Source: Desulfovibrio cuneatus DSM 11391 (lineage in GTDB: Bacteria; Desulfobacterota; Desulfovibrionia; Desulfovibrionales; Desulfovibrionaceae). Taken from it: a stretch of 64,000 nt of DNA. Below, in pieces: positions 45,696 through 55,041 of the stretch (within the stretch, counting starts at the first letter, position 1; every line of letters starts with the position of its first letter). Under the pieces are notes generated by a model. The model was not told the DNA's origin and ran no database searches. It saw only the letters and a list, made by a program, of their open reading frames with translations. The stretch spans positions 1 through 64,000 of the forward strand of contig NZ_AUCY01000011.1 in the NCBI RefSeq assembly GCF_000430005.1, given 5' to 3'. The translations under genes and the position numbers were made by a program.

Positions 45696-46685
45696 TTACT
45701 TTTCTTTGCCGTTGCTTTTGGGGGAGGGTGCTGTCTCCGTAACCCCTTGGGTCTTTTGAGGGGAGTCGGGCTGGCTGGTGTTTTCTTCTGTAACAGCCAC
45801 TATATGCACAAGCACTTCAGCAGGTTCAGCGGAGACAAGTTTAAATCCTTCAGGCAAAAGAACACGCACAGGAAGGCGGTGGTTTCCTGGAGTGGTTTTT
45901 CCCATTTCGACCACAACCTTGATGGCAGTATTTTTGGGTGCCAATTTTTCTTGTGAGGCAGGCACAAGCAAGGAAAGGGTGATGCTTTTAGGCTCCACCA
46001 CTGTGGCGTTAATGAGCGGGTCAAGCAGCTCCACCTGACGGGTGACGGTTACGGGAGTGCGGTTGGCTTCCATGGTGAGGGTGAGCACCGTTTCCCTTGC
46101 GCTGGCAATAACCCCATCTGCAATGGGCAAGGGGAACTTTTGTTCCAGGGGCTTTTCCGAAAACTCCGAAGGTGTTGCCGCCGTAAGGTTTATGGGGTTA
46201 AGCGGTTGTATGAGTTCGCTGGGGCCGCTGACTTCCACAAAGTCCGGGGTAAGCTGGGCTGAAACAGTAACATCTTTGGGTGGTGCGCCGCGTAAAATAA
46301 CGGATATGGGCAACGTCTTTTTTTCCAGCGTATCGGCATACAGTTCAATTACTGCAGGGCTTACATCAATCACTTCAATGCCACCCCAAAAGGGCAGTTC
46401 ATTGGTAGGAATGGGCAGCACGTTGCGGCCTTTGGTTATGGAAGAAAGGTCCAGGGAATGGCTGTATGTCCGCTTGTTCAGTGAGCGCAGCAACCCGGCA
46501 GAAGCACGCACACGCACTTCCACCTTGTTAATAAGCCCTTCCCGAATGACAAGCCCCTGGGGTGCGCCCTTGTATTCCAGGCGCACTTCCACCTGTGTTT
46601 CCAGCTTTTCGCTACCGCTTACCCCGTACCAAAGAATAATCGCCAGTACAAAGGCAATGCCTAAATCTTTCCAGCGGATATTCAT
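45696..46685 (-). CDS. cdaR: CdaR/YbbR-domain regulator of diadenylate cyclase
   Basis: This 329-aa protein has one N-terminal membrane helix (LGIAFVLAIILWYGVSG) and a long extracytoplasmic region with three or so YbbR repeats, recognisable at LEYKGAPQGLVIREG, LPISVILRGAPPKDVTVSAQ and NATVVEPKSITLSL. In other bacteria CdaR binds CdaA and tunes c-di-AMP output. It overlaps cdaA by four bases (ATGA). The C-terminal ~30 residues are low-complexity and charged. Confidence 0.85.
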   Translation of the reverse strand: MNIRWKDLGIAFVLAIILWYGVSGSEKLETQVEVRLEYKGAPQGLVIREGLINKVEVRVRASAGLLRSLNKRTYSHSLDLSSITKGRNVLPIPTNELPFWGGIEVIDVSPAVIELYADTLEKKTLPISVILRGAPPKDVTVSAQLTPDFVEVSGPSELIQPLNPINLTAATPSEFSEKPLEQKFPLPIADGVIASARETVLTLTMEANRTPVTVTRQVELLDPLINATVVEPKSITLSLLVPASQEKLAPKNTAIKVVVEMGKTTPGNHRLPVRVLLPEGFKLVSAEPAEVLVHIVAVTEENTSQPDSPQKTQGVTETAPSPKSNGKEK

Positions 46686-47455
46686 TGTGTTGCCTCCAGC
46701 GTTGCTGTAAGCACCTGTTTTAATTTTTGTTCATCCAGCGGGGCAGTTACCCTGCCATCTACAGCAACGGAAACAACACCGCGTTCTTCTGAAACAACCA
46801 CCACCACAGCGTCTGATTCTTCCGTAATGCCAATGGCAGCGCGGTGGCGGGTACCAAAGTCGCGTTTGGTAACGCTGGTGGAAAGGGGCAGAATACACCC
46901 GCCAGCCACAATGGTTTCCCCCCGAATAAGAGCGGCGCCATCGTGCAGGGGGCTTTTGGGCCAGAAAATGGCAATAAGCAGCTCGCGTGAAAGCTTGGCC
47001 TGCAACTGCACACCCCGTTCCGTAGTATCTGCCAGGGGAACGTTGCGCTCAATAACAATAAGTGCCCCAATGCGTTGCTGGGCCATGGCAATGGCCGCTT
47101 CAGCAATTATGCCCACCCCTTGGGAAGTACTTTGCTTGCGAAAACGTGAAGGCGGCCACCAGCGTTGCGAGCCTATGGTGGTGAGGGCGTTGCGAATATC
47201 GCGTTGGAACACAATGATGATGAGAATGAACAACGAGCTGAGAATGTTGTCCAGAATCCACAGCAGGGTGTTCAGCCCAAGCTGCCGGGAAACAAAATAC
47301 ACGGCAATGATGCTGATAAGGCCATAAATGGCTGCCACAGCCCGTGTTTGTTTCACCATGACAATGGTGTTGTAAAGCAGCAGGGTGACAAGGAAAATGT
47401 CGATCCCTGCACGCCAGTCCAGGCTGAAGCTTTGAAACCAGGCGGTGTCTAGCAT
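46682..47455 (-). CDS. cdaA: Diadenylate cyclase CdaA
   Basis: This 257-aa membrane cyclase makes c-di-AMP from two ATP. Three N-terminal membrane helices (about residues 15-85) precede the DAC domain. That domain has the catalytic SPLHDGAALIRG near residue 170 and GTRHRAAIGITEESDAVVV near 205, both intact. The start at 47455 is chosen because the CdaA family begins here and it overlaps the folP stop by seven bases; the much longer upstream frame is folP read out of phase. Confidence 0.93.
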   Translation of the reverse strand: MLDTAWFQSFSLDWRAGIDIFLVTLLLYNTIVMVKQTRAVAAIYGLISIIAVYFVSRQLGLNTLLWILDNILSSLFILIIIVFQRDIRNALTTIGSQRWWPPSRFRKQSTSQGVGIIAEAAIAMAQQRIGALIVIERNVPLADTTERGVQLQAKLSRELLIAIFWPKSPLHDGAALIRGETIVAGGCILPLSTSVTKRDFGTRHRAAIGITEESDAVVVVVSEERGVVSVAVDGRVTAPLDEQKLKQVLTATLEATQ

Positions 47456-48510
47456 GGGGACTCCGGCATGTGGGGCTGCCCCTGTGAAACGGTGAAGGAC
47501 CCTGCTGCGGTGTAAGAGGCAGGGGGACATTGGTTGCAAAGCGATACGGAAGCTGCCTTGCAAGGGGCACCGGGTACGGTATTGCCCCCGGTGGCATGGC
47601 AGGAGCCTGGGCCATTGTCCCCATGCTCCCCAGTATTGGGCATGGTAAAGGGGGCAAACTGGCAGGCCAGAAGCAAGGCATGTTTTGCCGGGGCCACGTG
47701 GTGCACACGGTGTAGCAGCACCCCCTTGCTGGCAAGAAGCGCCGTGGCCACAGCCGTGGCTGTGCCGCGTTCTTCCACAGGCAGGCCAGTCAGTTCCCCC
47801 AGCATGCGCTTGCGGGAAAGGCCAAAATAGAGCGGCCTGCCCAGGCTGAGCAGGCGGGGCACCGCCCGGATAATGGCAAGGTTGTGTTCCAACGTTTTGC
47901 CAAAGCCTATGCACGGGTCAAGCACAATGCGTTCTTCCGGCATACCGCGTTGCACCAGGGTGTTCATGGTGCGGGTAAAATGGGCAAGCACTTCTTCCAC
48001 CACATTGGTATAGGTGGGGGCCTGTTGCATAATAGATGGAGGGGCAGGGCAGTGCCCCAGCACATAGCCGGGCTTGTGCTCTGCTACTAAGGGCAGCATG
48101 TTGGCATCAAATGCGCCGCCGCTGATATCATTAATAATGTGAGCACTGTTTTCCAGTGCCCAGGCAGCGGTGCCTGCTTTGTAGGTGTCTACACTCAGGC
48201 CAACGCCAGGGGAGTGCTGCACCAGAGTTTTGGCCATGTCCAGTACCGGGGCAAGGCGGCGAATTTCTTCTTCTTGTGGTACGGGGCTGGCCCCAGGCCG
48301 GGTGGATTCCGCCCCAAGGTCAAGCATGTTTGCCCCTTCATCCAGGTGACGCTGCATAAGAGCCAGGAGGTTTTCCTGCCCGCTGTGCGTGCCGCCGTCT
48401 GAAAAGGAGTCTGGCGTAATATTAACAATGCCCGCAACCAGCGGGCCATGCACTTGGGCCGTGCTAGGCACGGCCCAGAATGCAGAAGGAACAAAAGCAA
48501 GAGTTTGCAT
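47449..48510 (-). CDS. folP: Dihydropteroate synthase with C-terminal tail
   Basis: This 353-aa folate enzyme joins pABA to the pterin pyrophosphate. Motifs are GIVNITPDSFSDGG near residue 27, DLGAESTRPGASP, INDISGGAFD, DPCIGFGKTLEHNLA and GLSRKRMLG. The family ends near residue 275; here ~75 extra residues, rich in Pro, Cys and Gly, continue to overlap cdaA. The last motif reads VHHVAPAKHA where a RVHDV is usual. There is no normal ribosome site: the bases before the ATG are CACCTCCTTTC. Coupling to ftsH, 20 bases upstream, probably drives translation. Confidence 0.9.
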   Translation of the reverse strand: MQTLAFVPSAFWAVPSTAQVHGPLVAGIVNITPDSFSDGGTHSGQENLLALMQRHLDEGANMLDLGAESTRPGASPVPQEEEIRRLAPVLDMAKTLVQHSPGVGLSVDTYKAGTAAWALENSAHIINDISGGAFDANMLPLVAEHKPGYVLGHCPAPPSIMQQAPTYTNVVEEVLAHFTRTMNTLVQRGMPEERIVLDPCIGFGKTLEHNLAIIRAVPRLLSLGRPLYFGLSRKRMLGELTGLPVEERGTATAVATALLASKGVLLHRVHHVAPAKHALLLACQFAPFTMPNTGEHGDNGPGSCHATGGNTVPGAPCKAASVSLCNQCPPASYTAAGSFTVSQGQPHMPESPC

Positions 48511-48530
48511 GAAAGGAGGTGGGGTAAGAA

Positions 48531-50567
48531 TTATTTACTGTCGTCTTTGGGCCAGCCAAAGCCTTCCTCTTTTTGTGGTGGGGTGGTTTTTGCTTCCACC
48601 CGTTCCTGTGTGCTGGGCACATCCCCTTTAGCCGGGGTTGCTTCTTCTTGTTCTTTGGGCTGCTCAGGTGCCGTATCCGGTTCTGCCACAGGGGCATTTT
48701 CACCTTGTTCAGCAGGGGCCGCCTCTGGGGCTATGGGCTGCGGGGCAGGCTGGCCGTTGGGGGCCTTTGGCTCCATGGGGGGCAGGTCTTCACCGCGCAT
48801 AATGGTACGAATATCCTCGCCGGAAATGGTTTCCCGCTCCAGCAGGGCTGCTGCCACTTTATGCAGCAAGTCGAGGTTTTCCCGTAGCAGTATATCTGCC
48901 CTTTCCACGGCAGTGTCAATAATGCGTTTTACTTCTGAATCCACAAGGCGTGACATTTCTTCACTGTGGTCTTTGTTGCTAATCCATTCGCGACCAATAA
49001 ATACTTCTTGCTGTTGGTCACCAATGGCCATGGGGCCGACTTTTTCGCTCATGCCAAGCTGGCACACCATGGAGCGGGCCACCTTGGTGGCACGTTTGAT
49101 GTCGTCTGAGGCACCCGTGGTGAAACGGTTGAAAATAATGAGCTCCGCTGCACGCCCGCCATAGAAAATAACTAGGCGGTTTTCCAGTTCCGTGCGGCTG
49201 CTGCTGTATTTGTCTTCTTCCGGCAACGACATGGTTACCCCCAGGGCACGGCCACGGGGAATGATGGAAACCTTGTGCAGTGGGTCGGTTTCAGGCAGCA
49301 ACATGGTAAGAACAGCGTGCCCTGCTTCATGGTAGGCCGTGTTTTTCAGCTCTTCAGGGGACTGCACCATGGTGCGGCGCTCTTTACCCATAAGCAGCTT
49401 GTCTTTGGCATTTTCAAAGTCCACCATGTTTACAAAGTCTTTGTTGGCCTTGGCGGCTGTCAGGGCGGCTTCGTTCACCAGGTTTTCCAGGTCTGCCCCG
49501 GAAAAGCCCGGTGTGCCCCTGGCAAGCAGCTCCAGGTTTACATCTGGTGCAAGGGGGGTACGCTTTGCATGGACGCTGAGAATATGCTGGCGGCCGCGCA
49601 GGTCTGGCGGGGGCACCACCACTTGGCGGTCAAAGCGGCCTGGGCGCAGCAAGGCAGGGTCCAGCACGTCCGGGCGGTTGGTGGCGGCAATAAGAATAAC
49701 GCCTTCGTTGGCTTCAAACCCGTCCATTTCTACCAGCAACTGGTTCAGAGTTTGTTCACGTTCATCGTGACCGCCCCCAAGGCCTGCGCCGCGCTGGCGG
49801 CCTACCGCGTCTATTTCGTCAATAAAGATAAGGCACGGGGCACTTTTTTTGCCCTGCGCAAACAGGTCACGCACGCGGGAAGCACCCACACCTACAAACA
49901 TTTCCACAAAGTCGGAACCGGAAATGGAATAGAAGGGTACGCCAGCTTCCCCTGCCACGGCTTTGGCCAGCAGGGTTTTGCCGGTGCCGGGGGGGCCCAC
50001 AAGCAGCACACCCTTGGGAATGCGGCCACCTAGGCGCGTGAACTTTTTGGGGTTGGAAAGAAAATCCACTACTTCAGAAAGTTCTTCCTTGGCTTCATCC
50101 ACACCCGCCACGTCATCAAACGTGACCTTGGTTGATTCTTGCGAAATCATGCGGGCACGGGAGCGCCCGAAGGAAAGGGTTTTGTTGCCGCCATCTTGCA
50201 TGCGGCGCATCAGGAAAATGTACAGGCCAATGAGCACCAGAATAGGTGCGCCAGAGGTAAGAAACAGAATGTACCAAGGAGTTTCTTCCGGTGGGTTGGC
50301 AGTAATGGTCACGCCTGCGGTCAACAGCCGTTCAATAAGATTTGGGTCGCTTGGGGCATAGGTGGCGAACGGCGTTGTGCCGTCTACCTTGCCTGAAATG
50401 GTGTTGCCCTGAATGGACACATCCTTAATTTTCCCAGCGGTGACGTTGTCAAGAAATACAGTATATTGCAGTTCCTTCACCGGGGAAGGTTGCTTGTACA
50501 TCTGGTTAAACGACACCATGAGAACCATTATGATAATGGCCCATATAAACAGGTTACGTTGGTTCAA
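48531..50567 (-). CDS. ftsH: ATP-dependent membrane protease FtsH
   Basis: This 678-aa membrane-anchored AAA+ zinc protease has two membrane helices (about residues 7-22 and 103-120) around a small periplasmic domain. The AAA domain follows, with [11 protein letters not shown] and [12 protein letters not shown] plus arginine-finger region [11 protein letters not shown], then the zinc site YHEAGHAVL near 415. The C-terminal ~75 residues are Pro/Glu/Ala-rich. First gene of the ftsH-folP-cdaA-cdaR-glmM run. Confidence 0.97.
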   Translation of the reverse strand: MNQRNLFIWAIIIMVLMVSFNQMYKQPSPVKELQYTVFLDNVTAGKIKDVSIQGNTISGKVDGTTPFATYAPSDPNLIERLLTAGVTITANPPEETPWYILFLTSGAPILVLIGLYIFLMRRMQDGGNKTLSFGRSRARMISQESTKVTFDDVAGVDEAKEELSEVVDFLSNPKKFTRLGGRIPKGVLLVGPPGTGKTLLAKAVAGEAGVPFYSISGSDFVEMFVGVGASRVRDLFAQGKKSAPCLIFIDEIDAVGRQRGAGLGGGHDEREQTLNQLLVEMDGFEANEGVILIAATNRPDVLDPALLRPGRFDRQVVVPPPDLRGRQHILSVHAKRTPLAPDVNLELLARGTPGFSGADLENLVNEAALTAAKANKDFVNMVDFENAKDKLLMGKERRTMVQSPEELKNTAYHEAGHAVLTMLLPETDPLHKVSIIPRGRALGVTMSLPEEDKYSSSRTELENRLVIFYGGRAAELIIFNRFTTGASDDIKRATKVARSMVCQLGMSEKVGPMAIGDQQQEVFIGREWISNKDHSEEMSRLVDSEVKRIIDTAVERADILLRENLDLLHKVAAALLERETISGEDIRTIMRGEDLPPMEPKAPNGQPAPQPIAPEAAPAEQGENAPVAEPDTAPEQPKEQEEATPAKGDVPSTQERVEAKTTPPQKEEGFGWPKDDSK

Positions 50568-51341
50568 AGCTGCCTCCCGAAGTCAGTATAGAAGGGGAAC
50601 CGGGCGCTGGTTTTTGTTGTGCAGCCGCTTCTGCACCCATTGGTGCGGCCGCTTGGATACGCCTTGTTTCTTGATAAGCAATCCACACATAGCAGGTGTA
50701 GATTATTTTGTTGATGGGGCACAGCAACATTGGGAAAAAATGCCTGCAAAAGGTATTTTTTTGTGCCACCGAGTGAATGCTGTCCGGCTAAAAAGCCGGG
50801 TGGCATTGGGGTAATTTTGCTTGCAAAATTGCCTCGCGAAGCGTGTCGTTTGCCTTTACAGTCACCTCTTTTTTGTTTCTTTTCTGTGGGAAATGCCAGC
50901 CTGAGAACAAAAAGAAGGTTGGACCGTATCACCACCCAGTGAAACTATAGCTTTTTTTAGAAGAAGTTGCCAGCGCTTCTTTATGGAAAAATGGAAAAGG
51001 CCATTTGCTTTGGGCCGCAAGCACATAAGGGCTTGTTCCTGCCATGTCCTGCAACCAGGCGGGTGTGTGCGGAGGGGGGCATATCCAAAAAAACGGAAGA
51101 AGTCACCTCCCATTCTATGGGGAATTTACCGCCACTGTGGCAATCAATTAACTGTGTTCAGGTTCTTCCTCCCCTTTCATTTGTGCCATTGTTGGTGTTC
51201 TTTACAACGCGCAATGAACATACCCCTGCTGGCCTGTTTGGGGCTGGCAGGGGTATGTTTTTGTGAGGCTGGTTCCCCCCCTTTTTCACGGCAAGCGGTG
51301 GCTAGGCTGTGAGTTCCGGTGGGGGGGCAATGGGCAACGGC
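50568..51341. other. Intergenic region upstream of ftsH
   Basis: About 770 bp without a gene I can support; small frames here lack homology-like features. It contains the hairpin at 51217-51259 and presumably the ftsH promoter, which I could not define. Confidence 0.4.
51217..51259 (+). terminator. Long hairpin downstream of the second TRAP operon
   Basis: AACATACCCCTGC and GCAGGGGTATGTT form a 13-bp stem with inner TGGCC/GGC pairs, then TTTT on the plus strand. No plus-strand gene precedes it, so it may work on minus-strand transcripts of dctP despite a weak T tract there. Confidence 0.6.
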
Positions 51342-52331
51342 TTACTTTTTATTGAGAATAGCCTGTACTTTGTCTACCACGGCCTTGCCGCCAACGGCGT
51401 CATACATTTTTGGCCATACAACTTCCAGGGCAATCTTTTTCCACTCTGCTTCATCCGTCAGGGTGGAAACTTCCATGCCGCCATTTTGCAGGCCAACCTT
51501 GGCCTTGTCTGCTTCCAGGGTTTGGAACAGCAAGCCATACATTTGCGCTTCCAGAGCGGCCTGCAATACGATTCCTTGCAGTTCCTTGTCCATTTTATCA
51601 AATGTTTTCATGCCAATAATCATGGGTTGCAGGGAATACTGGTAATGTACTTCGGTGAGGTACTTCTGCACTTCATGGAACTTGGAGGTGTAGTTTACAA
51701 TGTAGGGGTTTTCCTGCCCGTCAAGCACACCCTGTTGCAAGGCCGTGAAGGTTTCAGACCAGTCCATGGGCACGGGGTTTGCGTCCCAGGCCTTGAATGT
51801 TTCAAGAATAATCTGGTTGTGGGGCACGCGAATTTTCAGGCCTTTCACGTCTGCCAGGCTTTTAATGGGGCGTTTGGAGTTGGTAATGTAGCGGAAGTTG
51901 GAGTAAGTCCAGCCAATAATTTTGAACCCGCCATTTTTCATGGCATAGTCGTTCCACATCTGGTTCAGTTCGCCCGTGGTTACCTTGACTACGTCATAGG
52001 GCGTTTGCAACAGGTAGGGCATGGAAAGTGTGCCCAGCTCTTTAACAAAAGGAACAGCATTGCCAACACCGATAATGGCGATGTCCAGTGTGCCCATGCG
52101 GGCATTTTGCAGCATTTCTGTTTCCGTGCCCAGGGCACCGTTGGGGAACAGTTCTACTGTTACTTTGCTATGGCTGAGGCCTTCAACAATTTCCTTAAAG
52201 CGCAGGGCAAAAGCGCCCTGGTCAGAATCTAGCGGGTCGCCCATGCCCACGCGCAGTGTTTTGGCGTACACCGCAGTGGACATAAGAACCATAACAAGTG
52301 CTGAAACGAGGAACAGTGTGAATTTACGCAT
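51342..52331 (-). CDS. TRAP transporter solute-binding protein (second operon)
   Basis: This 329-aa periplasmic receptor has the signal peptide FLVSALVMVLMSTAVYA|K. The DctP fold follows, with the substrate-arginine region DVKGLKIRVPHN near residue 155 and WSETFTALQQGVLDGQENP. It is only distantly similar to the dctP at 4899. Its place at the end of the operon, after two enzymes and away from dctQ/dctM, is unusual. Ribosome site GAAGGGG. Confidence 0.92.
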   Translation of the reverse strand: MRKFTLFLVSALVMVLMSTAVYAKTLRVGMGDPLDSDQGAFALRFKEIVEGLSHSKVTVELFPNGALGTETEMLQNARMGTLDIAIIGVGNAVPFVKELGTLSMPYLLQTPYDVVKVTTGELNQMWNDYAMKNGGFKIIGWTYSNFRYITNSKRPIKSLADVKGLKIRVPHNQIILETFKAWDANPVPMDWSETFTALQQGVLDGQENPYIVNYTSKFHEVQKYLTEVHYQYSLQPMIIGMKTFDKMDKELQGIVLQAALEAQMYGLLFQTLEADKAKVGLQNGGMEVSTLTDEAEWKKIALEVVWPKMYDAVGGKAVVDKVQAILNKK

Positions 52332-52380
52332 TGTACAAACCCCTTCTTTACATGGTGAAAAAGCGGATAAAACACATACG

Positions 52381-53580
52381 CTATGCCAAAATTTCTTTTG
52401 CGGCCTGGTGAATAATCTGTCCTATAAGGGTACAGTCCTGTGTAGTGAAGGTTAAGGGGAGCCTTATGTCGCACAGTTTGGCGAGAATGGCATCGGTTTT
52501 GGGCAGGGTTTGGGTAAGGCCCAGGTATTTCCATGTTTTATAGGAAGAGGTGAAGCCAATGGGCTTTGGCTCGCCAAACCATTTAATGTGTACGCCGCGC
52601 TCTTCACAGGTTTTAAGAAACTGGCGTATGTTTTGTGGTGTGCTGTTTTCAATGGAAAACTGCAAGGAACTGGGCACAAAGTCTTCTTTGGGGCTTCTGC
52701 TGGGCAGCACAATATTGGGGGTGTGGGCAAGTTCTGCCGCCAGTGCGTGGTACAGGTCTTTCCAGCGCTGGCATTGTGCCTCCAGGTTACGCAATTGCAC
52801 CCGTAAAAGGCTGGCCCGCAGGTTGTCCATGCGGCTGCTGTAATTGGGGACATCCAGGGCAATTTTTTCAAACACGGCTTTGTCTGGCCGGGAAAGGTGC
52901 TTTTCATACAGCATGTAGGAACCGGAAAGGATAATGGCCTTTGCCAGGTACTCTTCGTTGTCTGTTACCAGCAGGCCACCTTCGCCGGAGTTCATGTGCT
53001 TGTAAGTTTGGGTGCTGAAGCAGGCAATGGCCCCAAAGGAACCGCTTTTTTTATTGTTCCAGTGTGCCCCCATGGTGTGGGCGCAGTCTTCAATAAGCAC
53101 AATGCCGTGCCGCTGGCATATGTCCATAACGGCGTCCATGTCTGCAATGTGCCCGCGCATGTGGGAAAGCAGCAAATACCGTGATTTATATTGCGCGGCT
53201 TTGCGCTCCAGGTCGGCAAGGTCTATGGTGTAATTGTTTTCTTCAATTTCCACAAAAACGGGCTGGGCGCCGGAATTTTCCAGGGCTCCCGGCACCGGGG
53301 CAAGAGTAAAGGCGTTGCAGAGCACGGTGTCGCCTTTTTGCACGCCTGCCACTTTCAGGGCCATATACAAAGAACTGCCGCACGAACTGCATGCAAGGCA
53401 AAACTTTTTGCCCATGTAAGCGGCAAATTCCTGTTCAAGCAGGGCCGCGTCCCCTGCTTCTGCGTCGGTATTGTAGCGAAACAGCCTGCCTGTGCGCATA
53501 AGCACTACGGCGTTTTCAATGGCTTCTTCTGGTAAGGGTTCTTGCTGGGTAAAACTTTTGGTAAACATCAGGTGTGGCAT
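52381..53580 (-). CDS. DegT/DnrJ/EryC1-type PLP aminotransferase
   Basis: This 399-aa fold-type I PLP enzyme has the features of this family: CLACSSCGSSLYMALKVAGV near residue 60, GAQPVFVEIEENNYTIDLADL, VLIEDCAHTMGAHWNNKKSG near 175, and the PLP lysine in STQTYKHMNSGEGGLLVTD. These enzymes usually aminate keto-sugars, but this copy sits between a TRAP receptor and a HisD-like dehydrogenase, so a small imported substrate is more likely than a surface sugar. The start at 53580 has AGGAGAGG; the 13-residue extension is rejected. Confidence 0.85.
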   Translation of the reverse strand: MPHLMFTKSFTQQEPLPEEAIENAVVLMRTGRLFRYNTDAEAGDAALLEQEFAAYMGKKFCLACSSCGSSLYMALKVAGVQKGDTVLCNAFTLAPVPGALENSGAQPVFVEIEENNYTIDLADLERKAAQYKSRYLLLSHMRGHIADMDAVMDICQRHGIVLIEDCAHTMGAHWNNKKSGSFGAIACFSTQTYKHMNSGEGGLLVTDNEEYLAKAIILSGSYMLYEKHLSRPDKAVFEKIALDVPNYSSRMDNLRASLLRVQLRNLEAQCQRWKDLYHALAAELAHTPNIVLPSRSPKEDFVPSSLQFSIENSTPQNIRQFLKTCEERGVHIKWFGEPKPIGFTSSYKTWKYLGLTQTLPKTDAILAKLCDIRLPLTFTTQDCTLIGQIIHQAAKEILA

Positions 53581-53691
53581 AGCCTCTCCTTTTGCCTGCT
53601 GCCAGCCAGTGGTCTTCATGGTGAAATGCTTGCTTCATGCCAGGCAAAGCCTGCCTGCAAGCGGTTCATGGCTGGCAGCCATGGGAACACG

Positions 53692-55008
53692 TTAAATTTT
53701 GTAGACAGGATGCTGGTATACGGGGAAGTCCCATTGCTTTTCCGGGAAAAACTTGGTCAGCCGCCAGTCGCACGCCCTGGCATGGCCTTCCATGCCTTCC
53801 AGCCGTGAAAGGCGTGAGGCTGCGCCGCTAATGAGGGTCGTGGCCTCTTCTGTGACTTCCTGGTAGGTATAAATTTTCAAAAATTTATGGACGTTCAGGC
53901 CACCGCTGAAATGGCCAGCGCGCTTTGTGGGCAGAATATGGTTTGTGCCGGAACACTTGTCGCCCTGGGCTACGGTGCTGCCTTCCCCAATGAACATGGA
54001 ACCATAGGAGCTGAGCTTTTCAAGCCACCAGGGCAGGTCTTGGGCCAGCACCTGAATATGCTCTGGGGCATAGCTGTCGCTTACTGTGCACAATTCCTCG
54101 CGGGAGTCGCACAGAATAATTTCCCCATAGTCGCGCCAGGCAGCTTCCGCCACTTCGGCATTGGGCAGGTCGGCAATAACCTTGGGCATAAGCTGTAACA
54201 CGGCGTTGGCCAGTGCTTCGCTGTCGGTAAACAGCCACACAGGAGAGTTTACCCCGTGTTCAGCCTGGGAAACAAGGTCAATGCACACTGTCATGGGGTC
54301 GGCTGTTTTGTCTGCAATAATGCCAGACTCTGTAGGGCCTGCAAAAACGTCAATGGTACACTGCCCGGAACCTGCCACAAAGGCTTTGGCTTCTGCCACA
54401 AAGGCATTGCCTGGCCCCACCAGAATGTTGGCAGGCTTGCCTGTGAACAGGCCATACGCCATGGCCCCAATGGCCTGAATGCCGCCGAGTTCCAGAATAA
54501 TGTCTGCCCCGGCCAAATCCATGGCATAGCAGGTAGCGGCGTCAATGCTGGTGCCCCGTGGGGGGGTTGCGGCAATAACCGTTTTCACGCCGGCTGCCTT
54601 GGCTGTGGCAATGCTCATAATGGCAGAACATACATGGGCATAACGCCCCCCAGGCACATAGCACCCGGCCACTTCCATGGGAATTATACGCTGCCCAAGC
54701 TTTACCCCTGCCGAGGAGGTCATGGAAAATTCCTGAATGCTGTTTCTTTGCATGGTGGCAAAGGTTGAAACCTGCTCAAAGGCAAATTCTATGTCCCGCT
54801 TGGCGCTGGCTGGTACGGAATCAATAAGCTGCTTTCGCTTACTGGCTGAAAGTACAATGTCCTGTTGCCACTTGTCGAACTTGAAGGCCAGTTCCTTCAC
54901 GGCTTCTTCCCTGCGCAGCACAATGTCATTCATGGTTTGAATAACAACCTGCCGGGCAGAATCGCTGTTCTCCTGGGTGGTTAACAGGGCTTTTTTCACA
55001 TGACGCAT
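53692..55008 (-). CDS. Histidinol-dehydrogenase-family enzyme, possibly sulfopropanediol dehydrogenase-like
   Basis: This 438-aa zinc- and NAD-dependent dehydrogenase has the HisD core: MEVAGCYVPGGRYAHVCSA, VGPGNAFVAEAK, DVFAGPTES, SQAEHG (zinc Gln/His), YAPEHIQV (catalytic Glu-His), GDKCSGTNHILPT (Asp ligand) and a C-terminal His in EGMEGHARA. All key residues are present, so it should oxidise an alcohol to an acid in two steps. Not being in a his operon and lying in a TRAP/GntR cluster resembles HpsN, which oxidises dihydroxypropanesulfonate. That assignment is inference only. Strong GGAGGAG before the start. Confidence 0.85.
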   Translation of the reverse strand: MRHVKKALLTTQENSDSARQVVIQTMNDIVLRREEAVKELAFKFDKWQQDIVLSASKRKQLIDSVPASAKRDIEFAFEQVSTFATMQRNSIQEFSMTSSAGVKLGQRIIPMEVAGCYVPGGRYAHVCSAIMSIATAKAAGVKTVIAATPPRGTSIDAATCYAMDLAGADIILELGGIQAIGAMAYGLFTGKPANILVGPGNAFVAEAKAFVAGSGQCTIDVFAGPTESGIIADKTADPMTVCIDLVSQAEHGVNSPVWLFTDSEALANAVLQLMPKVIADLPNAEVAEAAWRDYGEIILCDSREELCTVSDSYAPEHIQVLAQDLPWWLEKLSSYGSMFIGEGSTVAQGDKCSGTNHILPTKRAGHFSGGLNVHKFLKIYTYQEVTEEATTLISGAASRLSRLEGMEGHARACDWRLTKFFPEKQWDFPVYQHPVYKI

Positions 55009-55041
55009 GGTAACTCCTCCACTATGAGTAAGGTGGGTGTG

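Noticed and set aside
50564-50935. 123-aa ORF upstream of ftsH
   Set aside because: It overlaps the ftsH start and has no recognisable features or ribosome site.
53692-55008. Ordinary histidine-biosynthesis hisD
   Set aside because: It is not with other his genes and is embedded in a TRAP/GntR cluster. Sequence alone cannot exclude it fully, but context favours a catabolic role.
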